DNA of 64,000 bases from Leptobrachium leishanense (Eukaryota > Chordata > Amphibia > Anura > Megophryidae). Location of the stretch: NCBI GenBank assembly GCA_009667805.1, contig CM019063.1, forward strand, positions 408,648,959 to 408,712,958. Direction: 5' to 3'. Positions 1 through 11,940 of this stretch are shown here, piece after piece; positions within the stretch are counted from its first letter, which is position 1; each line of letters starts with the position of its first letter. The notes beneath the pieces were generated by a model. It did no database searches. It saw nothing but the letters and a program-made list of their open reading frames with translations, and was not told the origin of the DNA. Position numbers and translations under genes: made by a program.

Positions 1-108
1 AACAAAATCAGAGCACCCCATATTAATATAGTTTTAAAGATATATTTATATATAGTGTAGATTTGGTAATCCGTGTTAATCCAGATGCCAAAATCCAAGT
101 ATAGCAGT

Positions 109-987
109 CAGGGTTATTCAAAGAGATCCGAATGGCTGGAGAAAGGTAACCAAACGCTGATTTTCAGCGTTCAGTTACCTTTCTTGGCCATTCGGCTATC
201 CAGAGAGCAGGCAATTCGCCAAATCCTGGCGAATTGCCTGCACATACGGTGCCTGTTCGGTGCCTGTTCGAGGGCAGTGAAATCCCCATGAAAAAGCACT
301 GCTTCGGCTATTCAGAGAACACAAACCAGCAGTGAAAGGTTCCCGAAATGCCCTGCCATTCGGTGGTTTAATTCGACAGGTTTATTCAGGAGAATCCCAT
401 AGGCTTCAATGTTAAAAATATTCCCGTTTTAATTAAATATCTAATAAACCGTTCATTATAAAATTCTGCAGTAAAGAGTCTATTTATAGATTTTTTAGGA
501 TATTTTAAGCATTTTTCTTTTTTTTTTTTTTTAAAAAAGTCAGATTTTTATTTTTTTTAACTTATTTTTTCTGTAACAGCCCTTTTTATTATCATTCCCT
601 GGACCTCATATGTAAATTTCAGACATTTTCGCTCAGTAGTTTCTTTGCAAACAGCGTTTTACTTTTCAATCATTCATGCAAACTGTTTTGCTAATTCATT
701 CACTGCCTTCTTCTGCGGTGTCAGCTTTTTCCGGAGGCTTCGCTGCGTGTGATCGGCTCCTGCTCGGGTTTTTCCGCCGTCTTCGGGTTAATCCAGATGT
801 TTTTGCGGGTTTTCGGCGTGCATTCGCGGGGTTTGCGGCGGCTTTTCCCTGCACTTCGACAGCCATGTGGTGCTTGCTGAATACACCGCAGGGTGGCCGA
901 AATGGGAAAGCCGATTTGCACCGAATGGAATAGAACAAAAAGTCACCCAACGTGCAGTGACTTTTTGAATCTCTTTGAATAACCCTG
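109..987. mobile_element. Non-autonomous hAT-like MITE, full length
   Basis: Terminal inverted repeats start CAGGGTTATTCAAAGAGA and end with its complement at 970-987. Flanking 8-mers ATAGCAGT and ATAGTGTT match at 6 of 8 positions, as for a worn 8-bp hAT target duplication. No transposase. Internal motifs (ATTCGGTGGTTTAATTCGAC, CCCATAGGCTTCAATGTTAA) recur in at least six other places in the window, so this copy serves as the family reference. Confidence 0.75.
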
Positions 988-999
988 ATAGTGTTGGGA

Positions 1000-2207
1000 T
1001 AGCTTTTTTGTTGGACTACCGTTACATTTAAAAGACAAACCTTTGAGAGTTATACCTCACTTCTTCAGGTCTTGATGCTAAACTGACCAAAATCATAGAA
1101 TTGAACAATAAAGAACAAAGCAGAAGGGGAGGTTGTAAATGCAAATTGTGGAATCGTATGGTCAAGTAAGGTAAACAGAGGACAGATCATAGGCTCATAA
1201 AACCACACAGATAAGCAACAAGGTAAACATCTTTCCTCATTGGCACCATCATCACATGTTCGCCATGATGCTTATCTGTGTGGTTTTATGAGCCTAAGAT
1301 CTGTCATCTGTTTGTTTACCTTACTTGACCATAGGTTTCCACTATTAACATTTACAACACCTCCTTTCTGCTTGGCTCTTTATTGTTCAAGTCTGTGACT
1401 TTGGTCAGTTTAGCATCAAGACCTGAGGAATAGTGATGGGCCGAACACCCCTGTGTTTGGTTCGTATTCGAACATTAGAACAGCCAAAATGTTTGAATAC
1501 GAACTCGAACACAATGCAACCCAATGGGGGTCGAACATGCAAAATGTGTTTGCAGTTCTCCTAAATGTACCAGCAGCTGCCGGTACATTTAGGAGACCTG
1601 TGGCTGCAGCCCCCGGCCCCCATACCTCTGCTGTCCTGCGGCTGTTCTGGCCTCCTGTTCCTCCGGTCTGTCTGCTCCTCCGTCCGGCCGTGGCTCCTCT
1701 GCCCCACGCCTCGTCTTCATGCTGAGCCCTGATTGGTCAAAGTCATGCACCTGACCTGGACTTTGCCCAATCTGGGCTCAATATTGAATTAGAGCCCTGA
1801 TTGGGCAAAGTCCAGGTCAGGCGCAGGACTTTGCCCAATCAGGGCTCAGCAAGCATGAAGATGAGGCGTGGGGCAGGGGACGGAGCCGTGGCCAGACGGA
1901 GGAGCAGACGGACCGGAGGAACAGGAGGGGCCAAAGGCACGGGGGCCGGGGGGCTGCAGCCACAGGTCTCCTAAATGTACCGGCAGTTGCCGGTACATTT
2001 AGGAGAACTGTGAATGCATTTTGTATTCTGGAATGTCCACGGTCGAACAGACCGCGAACATCCCATAATGTTCGGCATTAGCCGAACACTTGAACGGCCA
2101 ATGTTCGATTCGCACCGGCAGCCCATCCCTACTGAGGAAGGGCGGTATACTCTCGAAAGCTTGTCTTTTAAATGTAACGTTGGTCCAATAAAAAAAGGTA
2201 TCACTAC
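1000..2207. mobile_element. Inverted-dimer repeat, possibly Penelope-like 3' region, interrupted by a hAT insertion
   Basis: Two arms of roughly 200 bp face each other around a loop at about 1212-1266. Left arm 1000-1211. Right arm 1267-1430, continued at 2140-2207 after the nested hAT at 1431-2131. The outer arms share GTCTTTTAAATGTAAC, followed by a GGTCCAATAAAA or GTAGTCCAACAAAA type end. The family is uncertain. The CTGAnGA ... GAAA spacing near the arm ends resembles the 3' repeats of Penelope-like elements, but no GIY-YIG or RT frame is left. Confidence 0.55.
1431..2131. mobile_element. hAT MITE, palindromic, inside the inverted dimer
   Basis: Ends are TAGTGATGGGC and GCCCATCCCTA (10 of 11 paired). 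It is flanked by a perfect 8-bp target duplication, CTGAGGAA, at 1423-1430 and 2132-2139. An 8-bp duplication is the hAT hallmark. The interior is a long imperfect palindrome whose arms include CTAAATGTACC ... GGTACATTTAGGAG near 1560-1600 and again near 1970-2003. No transposase frame. Confidence 0.85.
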
Positions 2208-2437
2208 GCACTGCTATATTCTGATTTATTTATATATTTATATTTATTTGCATTTTTAAATAGATTAAAAACTGTTTAACACAACTGGTTATTATATTGA
2301 ATGCAGACACCATTATATGGAAGTTTCTAAAATATAACAACCTTCATGTTATTTTACAGTAATTTTGGTCACTTCTTGCGAGTATCCTGTGTAATGTTGA
2401 TAGTTTCTTTTTTTTTTCCCCACGATTTGTCTACCAG

Positions 2438-2578
2438 TGAGTGCTACGAGGTAGAGATCAAGCTTCCAACAAAAATGTTTGAACAGCTTCCACAAGGAAT
2501 TAAAGATGGAAAACTACTGTGTGTCCATCCAGTCTTTTTTAATGTTGGAATTAATGAACAACAGACTATTGCAGAACG
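2438..2578 (+). CDS. INPP4B: INPP4B internal coding exon a
   Basis: This exon encodes about 47 residues, from [13 protein letters not shown] through [10 protein letters not shown], part of the conserved region N-terminal to the phosphatase core. The acceptor is CTACCAG after a T-rich tract (2401-2437). The donor is GTAAGA from 2579. The exon begins with the third base of a codon and ends with two bases (CG) of an Arg codon completed in the next exon. Translation is open without gaps. The family match is recognised from memory of the INPP4 sequence (GINEQQTxAERFGD block). No function is known to be confined to this exon. Confidence 0.93.
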
Positions 2579-3596
2579 GTAAGATTGCAAATATATTTTA
2601 TTGTTAGCAAATGTAAAGAGAGTAAGCCGCTTGTGGCTTCGCACAACATAGTACTAATGCAGTTTATATCAGGGTCTAACGAGAAAGCAAAATAACATCT
2701 GATTCTTATTCAAGCATATACTCTTCTGTTTTCTTTTTTCCTTATTTTAAAACCATTGAATAAAAAAACAGAACAGAGGTATGCTTATAGTTTGTCACAA
2801 AATACATTTTTATGTTATGGCATCTGTTAAATTAGTGCCTGTTTTAGCACCTGCAGCTTTTTCAGAAACATATTTTTAGAAGGCGTAGTTATTTATAAGA
2901 TCTGTTCAGCCATAGGATTTTTAGATCAGGTGTTTCGAAGTGTTTTCGAAGTTAATGGAGATTTTGGCCCTTCAGTGCTCATCCTAGAAGACAGGCAAGC
3001 TATTATGCTATTGGTTTTATTCATTTCTATTGTGGTTCAACAAAGGAAAATGTAATGATATTCGGATAGCAGCCTTGTAAATGCAATTATAAGACCAGTT
3101 AATATTTCAGATCCTGGTTAAAACCATTATGACAGACGGGCACCCTTTTCAATGCAGTTTATACTGATTACAGTGCCTAGAGTTTCCTTAATTCTTTGCC
3201 AAAGCATTAAAATATGGAGGTATTCCTAGCATCCACAGCACAAGATGTGCTAGTGAAAAGATCCACTTTATCATTGTCACTCTCGTTGTATTAAGGGTGC
3301 TTGGTGTTATCCTTCTGTAAGACTCTATTATTACATTCCTATGAAGAAGATATATAAAAGAATTCTTAAAATTCTTATATTTATCCTTTACATTATCACG
3401 ATTAATAATGGTTTGCATTTCACCATTTTAAAACATAGAGATACACGACAGTCTGCATGTTGCAGAGTGAAACCCTGTTAATGTAGGAGGATTAGCTCCA
3501 TTCATCACTGCCAGTCACTGATGTCAAGATTGTTTATCAATGGTTGATTACTACTCAAAGTGAAAAATCTTTTTACATTTTTTGGTTTTGTTGCAG
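2579..3596 (+). other. INPP4B intron between exons a and b
   Basis: A 1018-bp AT-rich intron. I see no transposon termini, RNA gene or extra exon. It ends in a TTTTTGG-TTTTG-TTGCAG acceptor. Confidence 0.7.
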
Positions 3597-3694
3597 ATTT
3601 GGTGACACTTCTTTGCAAGAAAGTATTAACCAGGAGAACGTGGAACATTTGAATGAATATTATAGGCTATGTGTAGATAAAAGCGCTCCGGATT
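3597..3694 (+). CDS. INPP4B: INPP4B internal coding exon b
   Basis: This exon encodes the block [20 protein letters not shown] and continues to KSAPDC, directly after [11 protein letters not shown] in exon a. The acceptor is TTGCAG at 3591-3596 and the donor is GTAAGT from 3695. The first base completes an Arg codon and the final T is the first base of a Cys codon completed at 21606. The phase fits both neighbours, which supports the model. The 98-bp exon is followed by an intron of nearly 18 kb that holds a solo LTR and a 6-kb nest of hAT, CR1 and minisatellite DNA. Confidence 0.92.
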
Positions 3695-3952
3695 GTAAGT
3701 ATGCCAAAGAATGCTGTAATTGTTGAGGATTGTATTTGATCTTTTTTCTAAATTTAATAATAGAACACTGCTCAGTAAAAAGCGTGTGCTACTTTTTACA
3801 AAACCTTTGGCAGAAGGCAACCTGCTCTGTTCCTCTGAGATTGAGACACTGTGGAACTGAGAACCAAAAAATGTACTTGGAAGGAATGGAGTAGGATTTT
3901 TTTTATTATTTTGGTATGTTTGCTATGTCGCAAAGCCTGCTGTAAAACCTGT

Positions 3953-4835
3953 TGTCACAGCCCTAGCTGCCGTCGGTGTAAGAAGGGTAAGTCAGGTGCT
4001 GATCCAATATGATTCACCCAGGCACCACCTTTCCTGCACTGCCCTTGCTGGACTTTATCCCTGCATCAGCAACCTGGCAGACTCCACGGACATTGCATAA
4101 CGACATGTGATGAGGTGTCCTTAAAAGGAGGTCACGTCCTTGCTCCCATGCTTCTGCATGGTGTTACTGCTCAGTGTGTTTTGTAGCAGCAAAGAACCAG
4201 AAGGTGATCCTGCTGTCTCAAGTGTACCAGACTATTGGCTTTGTTTTCCAGATCTCCTTCTCTCTGCCTGCTCATGACCGTTGGCATCCCTCGCTTATGA
4301 ATTACCCCACTGAATACTACACTAAAGACCCACGTGTTTCCAAAGATCCACCGTTGCCTCAAGACCCTTGTTCCTTTAAGGATCCCCTGTTGCCCCAAGA
4401 CCCCTCAGTTTCCAAGGACCCCCCGTTGCCTCAAGATCCTTGTGTGTTTCCAAGGACCCCCTGTTGCTTCACTGTGGACTTACAATATCCATTTTCCCCC
4501 ATTCTATGTGCTCCTGTTTACCTGCCCTCTAGCCCTGCAGCCTGGGTCCACACCTCTGTCTGTGTCCACACCTCTTGCTTTGCCCTTTTGTCTATAGTCT
4601 GTGCTTTGGTCTAGCTAGTGTCTTTCCCTCTTTCTGTCTAAGCTCTCTGTACTATGTCTTGTTCTTTAGTTTAACCCCTTTCATGTCTCGCCCAGCTACC
4701 TCTGTTGTTTAAACCTGTTTCCTGTGTTATCTCTGTTCGGTTTAATAAACCCTTGTTTAATGCCTCTAACGTGTGTCACTCTCCTATTCCTAGCATCTGC
4801 TCATACCCTCGCCCCCCAATACACCGAGCATTACA
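3953..4835 (+). mobile_element. Solo LTR
   Basis: Begins TGTCACAG and ends CATTACA (TG...CA), flanked by a perfect 5-bp duplication CCTGT at 3948-3952 and 4836-4840. An AATAAA lies at 4744-4749, about 90 bp before the end, placing the LTR on the + strand. No internal region adjoins it, so it is a solo LTR left by recombination. A tandem array of roughly 36-bp units rich in CCAAGGACCCC and TTGCCTCAAGA occupies about 4325-4465. A 5-bp duplication suits Gypsy-type LTR elements, but the family is not proven. Confidence 0.8.
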
Positions 4836-5540
4836 CCTGTATGCTGAATAAATATATAGCCTGTGTGTTGCGGAAATAAATGTACCACCGTTTGAAGGCA
4901 AGTCACTGGTCTGGTCTCTGAACCATTCAAGAGTGCTCACCCTAGAGAGCAATTGCACCTGCTACCTATTTCCCAGCTCACAGTATATATTACATTACAT
5001 ATTCTATGTAGAACGAACCAAGGGGAGAGCACTCCATTACACAGATCACACCATCTCAAAGCTCACAAAATGTAAAGATTTTATAAATTTAAAGATTTTA
5101 ACAGATTTCTAACCACTTATCTTAGATAATAAATTATGCAAATATTTTTTTTTTAAAAATGGCCAATTCTTGCATACGCCATTGTCTCCCATCGATGACA
5201 GGTTGACTAAAATATGACTAAAGCTAAATAGCATAGTCAAATTAAAATGAATTCCTCCCTAACCTTTTAATGTAGTTTTTTTATTAGTCGACAGAAATGT
5301 CAATAAATTTCTGTCATCATTGTGGTAAACGTAACTTCATTGACTACGTTTTTTCAGTGACAAAAACTACACTGTAACTTTGACAAAAATTATTAGTCAA
5401 CTAAATTAACACTAAAGCAGTGGTTGGAGACAACCTCTATCCATATCTGTACAATAAATAATCACTGTAAAATAAGCTGGTATGTTACGGTGTTAAATGA
5501 ATTATTATCTAACACCACCTGTCCATACTAACAACTCATA
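4836..5540. other. Intron stretch, mostly unassigned
   Basis: AT-rich. The part at 5170-5420 is rich in GACTAAA and TTAGTCGACT-type words, often seen in old DNA-transposon copies, but I could not define ends. Confidence 0.35.
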
Positions 5541-5720
5541 CAGGGTTTTTTCAGAGAAAGGTGAAAAGCAGAATGACTGGAGAAGTGAAAATTCTAAGTC
5601 AAAATAGCCGATTTGGAAAGTGAGATAAATGTGAGAAATTTTCTGGTTTGGCTATTTTGACGTAGAATTTTCACTTCTCCAGTCATTCTCCTGGTTTTCA
5701 CCTCTCTCTGAATAACCCTG
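5541..5720. mobile_element. Palindromic hAT-like MITE, copy 1
   Basis: CAGGGTT ... AATAACCCTG ends. The arms AAAGGTGAAAAGCAGAATGA and AGAAGTGAAAATTCTA pair with their complements around a short loop near 5605-5640. It is closely similar to the element at 44036-44212. A clear target duplication was not found. Confidence 0.7.
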
Positions 5721-8693
5721 CCTGTGTCAGTGGGGGCATTAATCATGTCTCCAGTTCGTGTGAAGCTGTTCTCCCAGAGTGACCTTAGGGGTGCAGCTCC
5801 GCATGTTCCAGGGCACAGTCGGGAAGCGGTAATTGCGGACAGCTGTTACAAAACATTTAGTTAGATACGTACAATAAATATACATTAATTTATTTTCTAT
5901 GATAAATTTACTTTTGGTTTTCTACGGGCTTCACTTATATAAGCATGTGAAAAGAGAAATAATTTTAAAAAACGTAAAAGAGGAGTAAAAGTAATGAAAA
6001 TGATGTGATGATCATAGCACAGGGTAATTTAAAACTGAAGCACATATATGCAGTGGTTGATTGGAAGTTCTACAAGGCACATCCATTTTATAACCACTCT
6101 CTTATTTGCTATTTAAATGCAACATTATGACACAACAGAAATAAAATGTTGTGACAATCTGAGGCTTGGCGGGTTTAGAAATAAATGCCACTACTTCACC
6201 ATAAAATGGATATTCTGCAAAAAGCTTTTGTCTCACTAAGCATTTGTAGGTGCAGGAGAAGCCCATTAACTTATGACAAGGACATGTTTCATTGAGATAG
6301 GCTCTTTAACTATATTCCCAGGAAGTCACTTTGTAAGACAGTTTTTTTTTTTTAAGATTGCATTTCTTTGCAGAACAATAAATACCTAGCAAAAATAACT
6401 TTATATTTTATAATAGATAAATAGATGGAGAAAGGATGCATGGCTGCATCAGAGTGACAAGACTAAGATAAATACATAAAAGAAGATTATAATTCTACAA
6501 TGATGAGTATAATCAAATACACAGACCTAGATGGATGAATATAGGTGATTATATTTAAATAAAGATAAATAAAGATGAATATAGACATATAGATGGTAAG
6601 TAGCTGGGTATGTAAGGCAGCCTCTCCCTGGACCCGGTGCTCTGAATTTGGTTATGGGTTGTTTGGCTTCTAGTCTGTGCTATACTGGCCTGTGCTTTGT
6701 CCAGCCCAAAGACATGTCTCGTGCTTTTGATGTGCTGCTTTCTCCAGGTATTATGTTCAGGTTTGTGTTTTATGCTACACAAAAACACTGGTGTGGTTCC
6801 AACGCAGGACCACATGTTGAAAACCAGATCCCAAAAGGGTCTAACCCACCTTAATATTCATACAACAAAAAAAGCACCTGGGCAACCAGATGCCTACCGG
6901 GATCTAGGTCCCTATACAGTAAATTTTATTAATGTCACGGATTGTTAATTAATGTCTTGTGTAATGTATTTGTAATTGTAATGTATTGCAATACACCTGC
7001 ACAGACACATCTATCCTAGACAACTGTTAAAAACATGAACATCTATGCATTTCGCCTGTCTAGCAGGCTTTATCGAGTGTAATTATAAAGACTTGATAGG
7101 TATTCAGGAAATGTTATAGGGGGTTTTATCTGAGACAGAGCTGGTGAGTATTTGTTTGATTTGCAGCAGTCTTCCTAAGCAATACTATGAGTTTCTGAAT
7201 TGTTAAGTGTATGTTGTATAACCACACAAGGAGGCTGCCTGCACCATATTGACACCCCTGCTATAGTATCTCCTCTTAGAATCTTTATATGGTAGTCACT
7301 ACTGAGGGTGATGTTGGAACCATGTCTTTCTGTTTATATGCTCATATCTTGGTGTTTATCTGACTGAATACCTTAGATATAGATGCATACTCACCAGATT
7401 AAATGTTTTGATACTCTTCAGATGAATTATCAGTAAGAAATCTTCTTCTTTTATATATGCACATGATATCCTAGCTTATCTTCTCTTGTGTTCTACCATT
7501 GTTCTATATTGCATGTGTTTTATTATTTTTTTTGTTATTGTGTGTTTGACATTAACCTCCCTGGTGGTATTCCCGAGTGTAACTCGGGGTTAAATTTCAC
7601 TACCGCGAACGGTAACCCCGAGCCACACTCAGGCTGTATACTCACCTCATCCTGTGCTCCCCCGCATTGTGATCGCGGCGACTTGCTTGCTGGTAAGGCT
7701 CCCTGCGAGTCACACCTTGCAGGGGGGCGGGACCAGGCAGCAAACTAAAAAAATAAATAGAATCCACTGTATTCCAATGTAAAATTTCATGAACGGTCAC
7801 TGCTCATGAACGGCCACTAGGTTGCACTAGAGGATAAGAAACAGACCATACATAGTCTCGCCCTTGTTTTCAGGCAGATTTCAGTGTTTTTTGTTTGATT
7901 ATTTTATTGAATATAATTTATTAGCATTATTTTGGATAATTATTTTTGAGATATTAAATTATTATGTCGTGTTTCAAACTTTAACGGACTCAGTGTATTT
8001 ACTATTTATTTATTTATTTATGTATAGGGACCTAGATCCTGGTACGCATCTGGTTGCCCGGGTGCTTTTTTTATTGTATGATTATGTTTTATGCTTTCTA
8101 ATATTGCTAGTATTTTGCTTGAAATTTGGACCCTGTTGCTCTCCATTCACAGATCTGCTGTACATAATACAGTCAGTGTATTTGTGTAATCAATACCCCT
8201 GGCCTTTTCCCCCAATAATCCAATTATCTGTACTCCACACTACCTCCAAAATCCAATGATTACTATGACTAAGGGGTGTAAAGACCGTGGCAAGAAGCTG
8301 CTGCTTCTAACTAGGGTGTGATTTGAGATTCCTTAGTCAGTACCACTGTAATATGGGTCCTAGAACTCCAAAGTCGTCCAGACTACAGCGCTCACAATGT
8401 TGCCAGTTCAGGCATGAGACATTTATCAAGTGTCAGGACTTCTACTTCCAGCGATCATTTCTAGCAGACTGAATCCGTTTTAAATTAGGCTATTTTTACA
8501 TGTGTTTTCATATATTTGTTGATATAGCATTTTGATTATTACGAATTTTAGCTGTTGAGCGGAAATAGCATGTGATTAAGACAGTTCCACTGGTATAATA
8601 TAAATTAAATTCAAATGTGTAAAGTATTCCTACTACAAATTCTATAACCTCAATCCATAAGTGATGTTCTTATGATCTCAACTCTAACCAAGG
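5721..8693. other. Intron stretch with one long-range inverted repeat and a truncated TTAA element
   Basis: The arms at about 6854-6916 and 8026-8090 are inverted copies sharing GGATCTAGGTCCCTATA and CAACCAGATGC; the element class is unknown. At 7552-7860 a TTAA followed by CCTCCCTGGTGGTATTCC marks the left end of the same family as 54293-54692, here without a visible right end. The remainder is AT-rich and unassigned. Confidence 0.5.
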
Positions 8694-8751
8694 CAGGGCC
8701 AGACTGGGGATAAAAAACAGCCCTGGAAATAATTTCATACCAGCCCCAGTA

Positions 8752-8863
8752 ATGCGCGTTGTGTATGAGGGTATCACAGAGCTATACAGTAATGTGCGGT
8801 GTGTTTTGAGTGTATCACAGAGCTATACAGTAATGTGCGGTGTGTTTTGAGGGTATTGCAGAG
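8752..8863 (+). repeat. 41-bp minisatellite, left part
   Basis: Units of 41 bp built on AGCTATACAGTAATGTGCGG plus TGTGTTTTGAGGGTATCACAG. About three units precede the CR1 insertion. The array resumes at 11941. Confidence 0.9.
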
Positions 8864-9003
8864 GATTTGGCTTTGTGTCCCATGATAGCTCTAATTGGAG
8901 CAGAAAGGAACTGTATAAAAAAGATGGTTTGCATCTTACTCATAGGGGAACATATGTTCTCAGTGAGAAGTTCAAAGGTTTCACAAAGGAATATTTAAAC
9001 TAG
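8863..9003 (+). pseudogene. CR1 ORF1 C-terminal fragment (esterase-like)
   Basis: 46 codons ending at TAG 9001-9003. The segment KKDGLHLTHRGTYVLSEKF has the DGLHLxxxG motif of the SGNH/GDSL esterase domain found at the end of CR1 ORF1 proteins, where the Asp and His belong to the catalytic triad. Everything upstream is missing through 5' truncation. Confidence 0.65.
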
Positions 9004-11940
9004 GAGGGGGGACAAAAGGGTAAAAAACAATCTGCCCGATTGTCCCCCAAAACTAAATCGGAGGGTGCAAGCAACATGCAAGGTAAAAAATGACAAGCTC
9101 AGAGTCGTGTCTATAAATGCTCGCAGTTTAGTCAATAAAATCAATGAACTGGAGGCAATGATGGCAGCTGAAAAAGTAGAACTAGTGGCGGTTACTGAGA
9201 CATGGTTCAGTGAGAAAAATAACTGGGACATAACAATACCGGGGTACTCTTTATATAGAAAAGACAGAGAAGGTAGGAAAGGAGGAGGAGTGGCCCTGTA
9301 TGTGAAAAACAACATAAAAACGAACCAAATAAAAGTGAGCGAGGTGAACATAGAGTCAGTTTGGGTTACACTAACATTTGGCAATCATACAGTAGCTCGT
9401 GTAGGTGTGATCTGTAGACCCCCCTGGACAAGTAGAAGAGCTAGATAATCTGCTGGTTGAGGAAATAGCCAAAATGGCAATGAAGGTGGAAGTTATTATC
9501 ATGGGGGACTTTAATCTTCCTGATGTGAACTGGAAAACCAAAATAGCTGGGTGCACCAGGAGTACAAATATTCTAAACTCCTTGCTGGGATTATCTCTAA
9601 CACAAGTAGTTGAGGAGCCGACCCGTAAAGAGGCCATATTGGATTTAATACTCACAAATGGAGGTTTGGTATCGGATGTTGTTGTAGGTGAAAATTTGGG
9701 ATCTAGTGATCACCAGTCAGTGTGGTTTAATATAAGAACAGGGATGGAGCCGCTCCACACAAAAACAAAGGTTTTAGACTTTAAAAAAACAGATTTTACT
9801 AAAATGAGATTTTGTGTGAAGGAGTCATTATCAAACTGGAGGAGTTTAAAGGGAGTCCAGGAGAAATGGGATTATTTAAAGGAAGCATTATTGAAGGCCA
9901 CAGGAAATTGCATTCGGCTTGTTAGCAAAAACAAAAAAGGGAAGAAACCACTGTGGTACTCTGCAGAAGTGGCCAAAATAGTGAAGAACAAAAAGATAGC
10001 ATTCAATAATTATAAAAAAACTCAGAGTGAAGAAGATAGGCAAACCTATAAAATTAGGCAGAAAGAGGCAAAGCAATTTATAAGAGCTTCCAAAGCACAC
10101 GCAGAAGAGAAAATAGCTCAGTCAGTAAAAAAGGGGGACAAAACATTTTTTAGATACATAAACGAGAAAAGAAAAGTAAAACAAGGATTAGTTAGATTAA
10201 AAACAAAGGAAGGAAGGTATGTAGAAGAGGATAAAAGTCTCGCTGACTGCCTCAATGAATATATTTGTTCAGTCTTTGCAGAAGAAAAGGAAGGAAAGGG
10301 ACCTCAGTTAGGAGAGATCACTAAAGAGACATTTACATATGAGTTTACAGAGGAGGAGGTTCTACAGCAGCTGTCTAAAGTAAAGACAAATAAGTCAATG
10401 GGGCCTGATGGGATCCACCCTAAATTATTAAAATTGCTCAGTGATGTAATAGCAGAACCGTTAACAGATTTATTTAACCAATCCTTGTTAACGGGAGTCG
10501 TCCCAGAAGACTGGAAATTAGCAAATGTTGTGCCCATTTACAAGAAGGGTAGTAGGGAGGAATCGGGGAACTATAGGCCAGTTAGTCTTACGTCAGTAGT
10601 GGGGAAATTAATGGAAACCATGTTAAAGGAAAGGATTGTTGAACATCTAAAAACACATAGATTACAGGATCAGAAACAACATGGGTTTACCTCAGGGAGA
10701 TCATGCCAAACTAATCTTATTGATTTTTTTGATTGGGTAACAAAAATAATAGACACAGGTGGTGCAGTAGACATTGCTTATTTAGATTTCAGTAAGGCTT
10801 TTGATGCTGTTCTGCATAGAAGGCTTATCAATAAATTGCAATCTTTGAGCTTGGATTCCAATATTGTTGAATGGATTAGGCAGTGGCTGAGTGACAGACA
10901 ACAGAGGGTTGTGGTAAATGGAGTTTATTCGACGCAAGGTCTTGTTACCAGTGGGGTACCTCAGGGGTCAGTACTTGGACCCATTCTCTTTAATATTTTT
11001 ATTAGTGATATTGCAGAAGGTATTAATGGAAAAGTATGTATTTTTGCTGATGACACAAAGATTTGCAACAGGGTTGACGTTCCTGGAGGGATCAGCCAAA
11101 TGACAAATGATTTAGGTAAACTAAAACAATGGTCGGAGTTGTGGCAATTGAGTTTTAATGTGGATAAGTGCAAGATAATGCACCTGGGACGTTAAAACCC
11201 AAGGGCTGAATATAGAATATTTGATACAGTCCTAACCTCAACATCTGAGGAAAGGGATTTAGGGGTCATTATTTCAGAGGATCTAAGGGTAAGTAGTCAA
11301 TGTAATAGAGCAGCAGGAAATGCTAGCAGAATGCTTGGTTGTGTAGGGAGAGGTATTAGCAGTAGGAAAAGGGAAGTGCTCATGCCACTGTACAGAGCAC
11401 TGGTGAGACCTCACTTGGAGTACTGTGTGCAGTACTGGAGACCGTATCTCCAGAAGAATATAGACATCTTAGAGAGAGTTCAGAGAAGGGCTACTAAAAT
11501 GGTGTACGGCTTGAAGGAGAAAAGTTACCAGGAAAGGCTTAATGATCTTAACATGTACAGCTTGGAAAAAAGACGAGACAGAGGAGATATGATAGAAACA
11601 TTTAAATACGTAAAGGGAATCCACAAGGTAGAGGAAGGGAGTATATTTAAAAGGAAACAAAATAGCAAAACAAGAGGACATAGTCTTAGATTAGAGGGGC
11701 AAAGGTTTAAAAGTAACATCAGGAAGCATTATTTTACTGAGAGGGTGGTGGATACATGGAACAGCCTTCCAGTAGACGTGGTAGAGGCCAAAACAGTAAT
11801 TGAATTTAAGCAAGCATGGGATAGGCATAAGGCTATCCTAAACAAAAGATAAATCCAGGTAAAGTATCCATGTAATTGGGCAGACTAGATGGGCCGAAAG
11901 GTTCTTTTGCCGACATTTTTCTATGTTTCTATGTTTCTAT
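8864..11940 (+). mobile_element. CR1-type LINE, 5'-truncated, near-complete ORF2
   Basis: Starts within ORF1 and ends with the repeated TTCTATG tail that CR1-type elements carry (11917-11940). It contains the end of ORF1 (8863-9003), an apurinic endonuclease, a reverse transcriptase and a C-terminal domain. It is inserted cleanly into one unit of the 41-bp minisatellite: GCAGAG on the left, ATACAG on the right, with no duplication beyond a few bases. That is usual for CR1. Confidence 0.85.
9065..11852 (+). pseudogene. CR1 ORF2: endonuclease and reverse transcriptase, two lesions
   Basis: The polyprotein starts with an endonuclease: VVSINARS, then VTETWFS (catalytic Glu), GGGVALYVKN, MGDFNLPDVNW and SSDHQSVWF (catalytic Asp/His). 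Reverse transcriptase motifs follow: NYRPVSLTSVVGK, AYLDFSKAFDAVLH, GVPQGSVLGP and FADDTKIC (the FADD active site, near 11043-11060). The C-terminal part (11196-11852) includes RPHLEYCVQYW, ILERVQRRATKM and DTWNSLPVDVVEAK. Lesion 1 is a one-base frameshift in the C run at about 9419-9424, where the frame moves from VICRPP to the frame read from 9426. Lesion 2 is an in-frame TAA at 11193-11195. Both are small, so the copy is fairly young. Confidence 0.85.

Noticed and set aside
4174..4614. 146-codon open frame with PLPQDP repeats
   Set aside because: It lies inside the solo LTR and reflects its 36-bp tandem repeat. No known domain.
7864..8259. 131-codon hydrophobic frame
   Set aside because: T-rich intron DNA running into an inverted repeat arm; no start context, domain or conservation visible.
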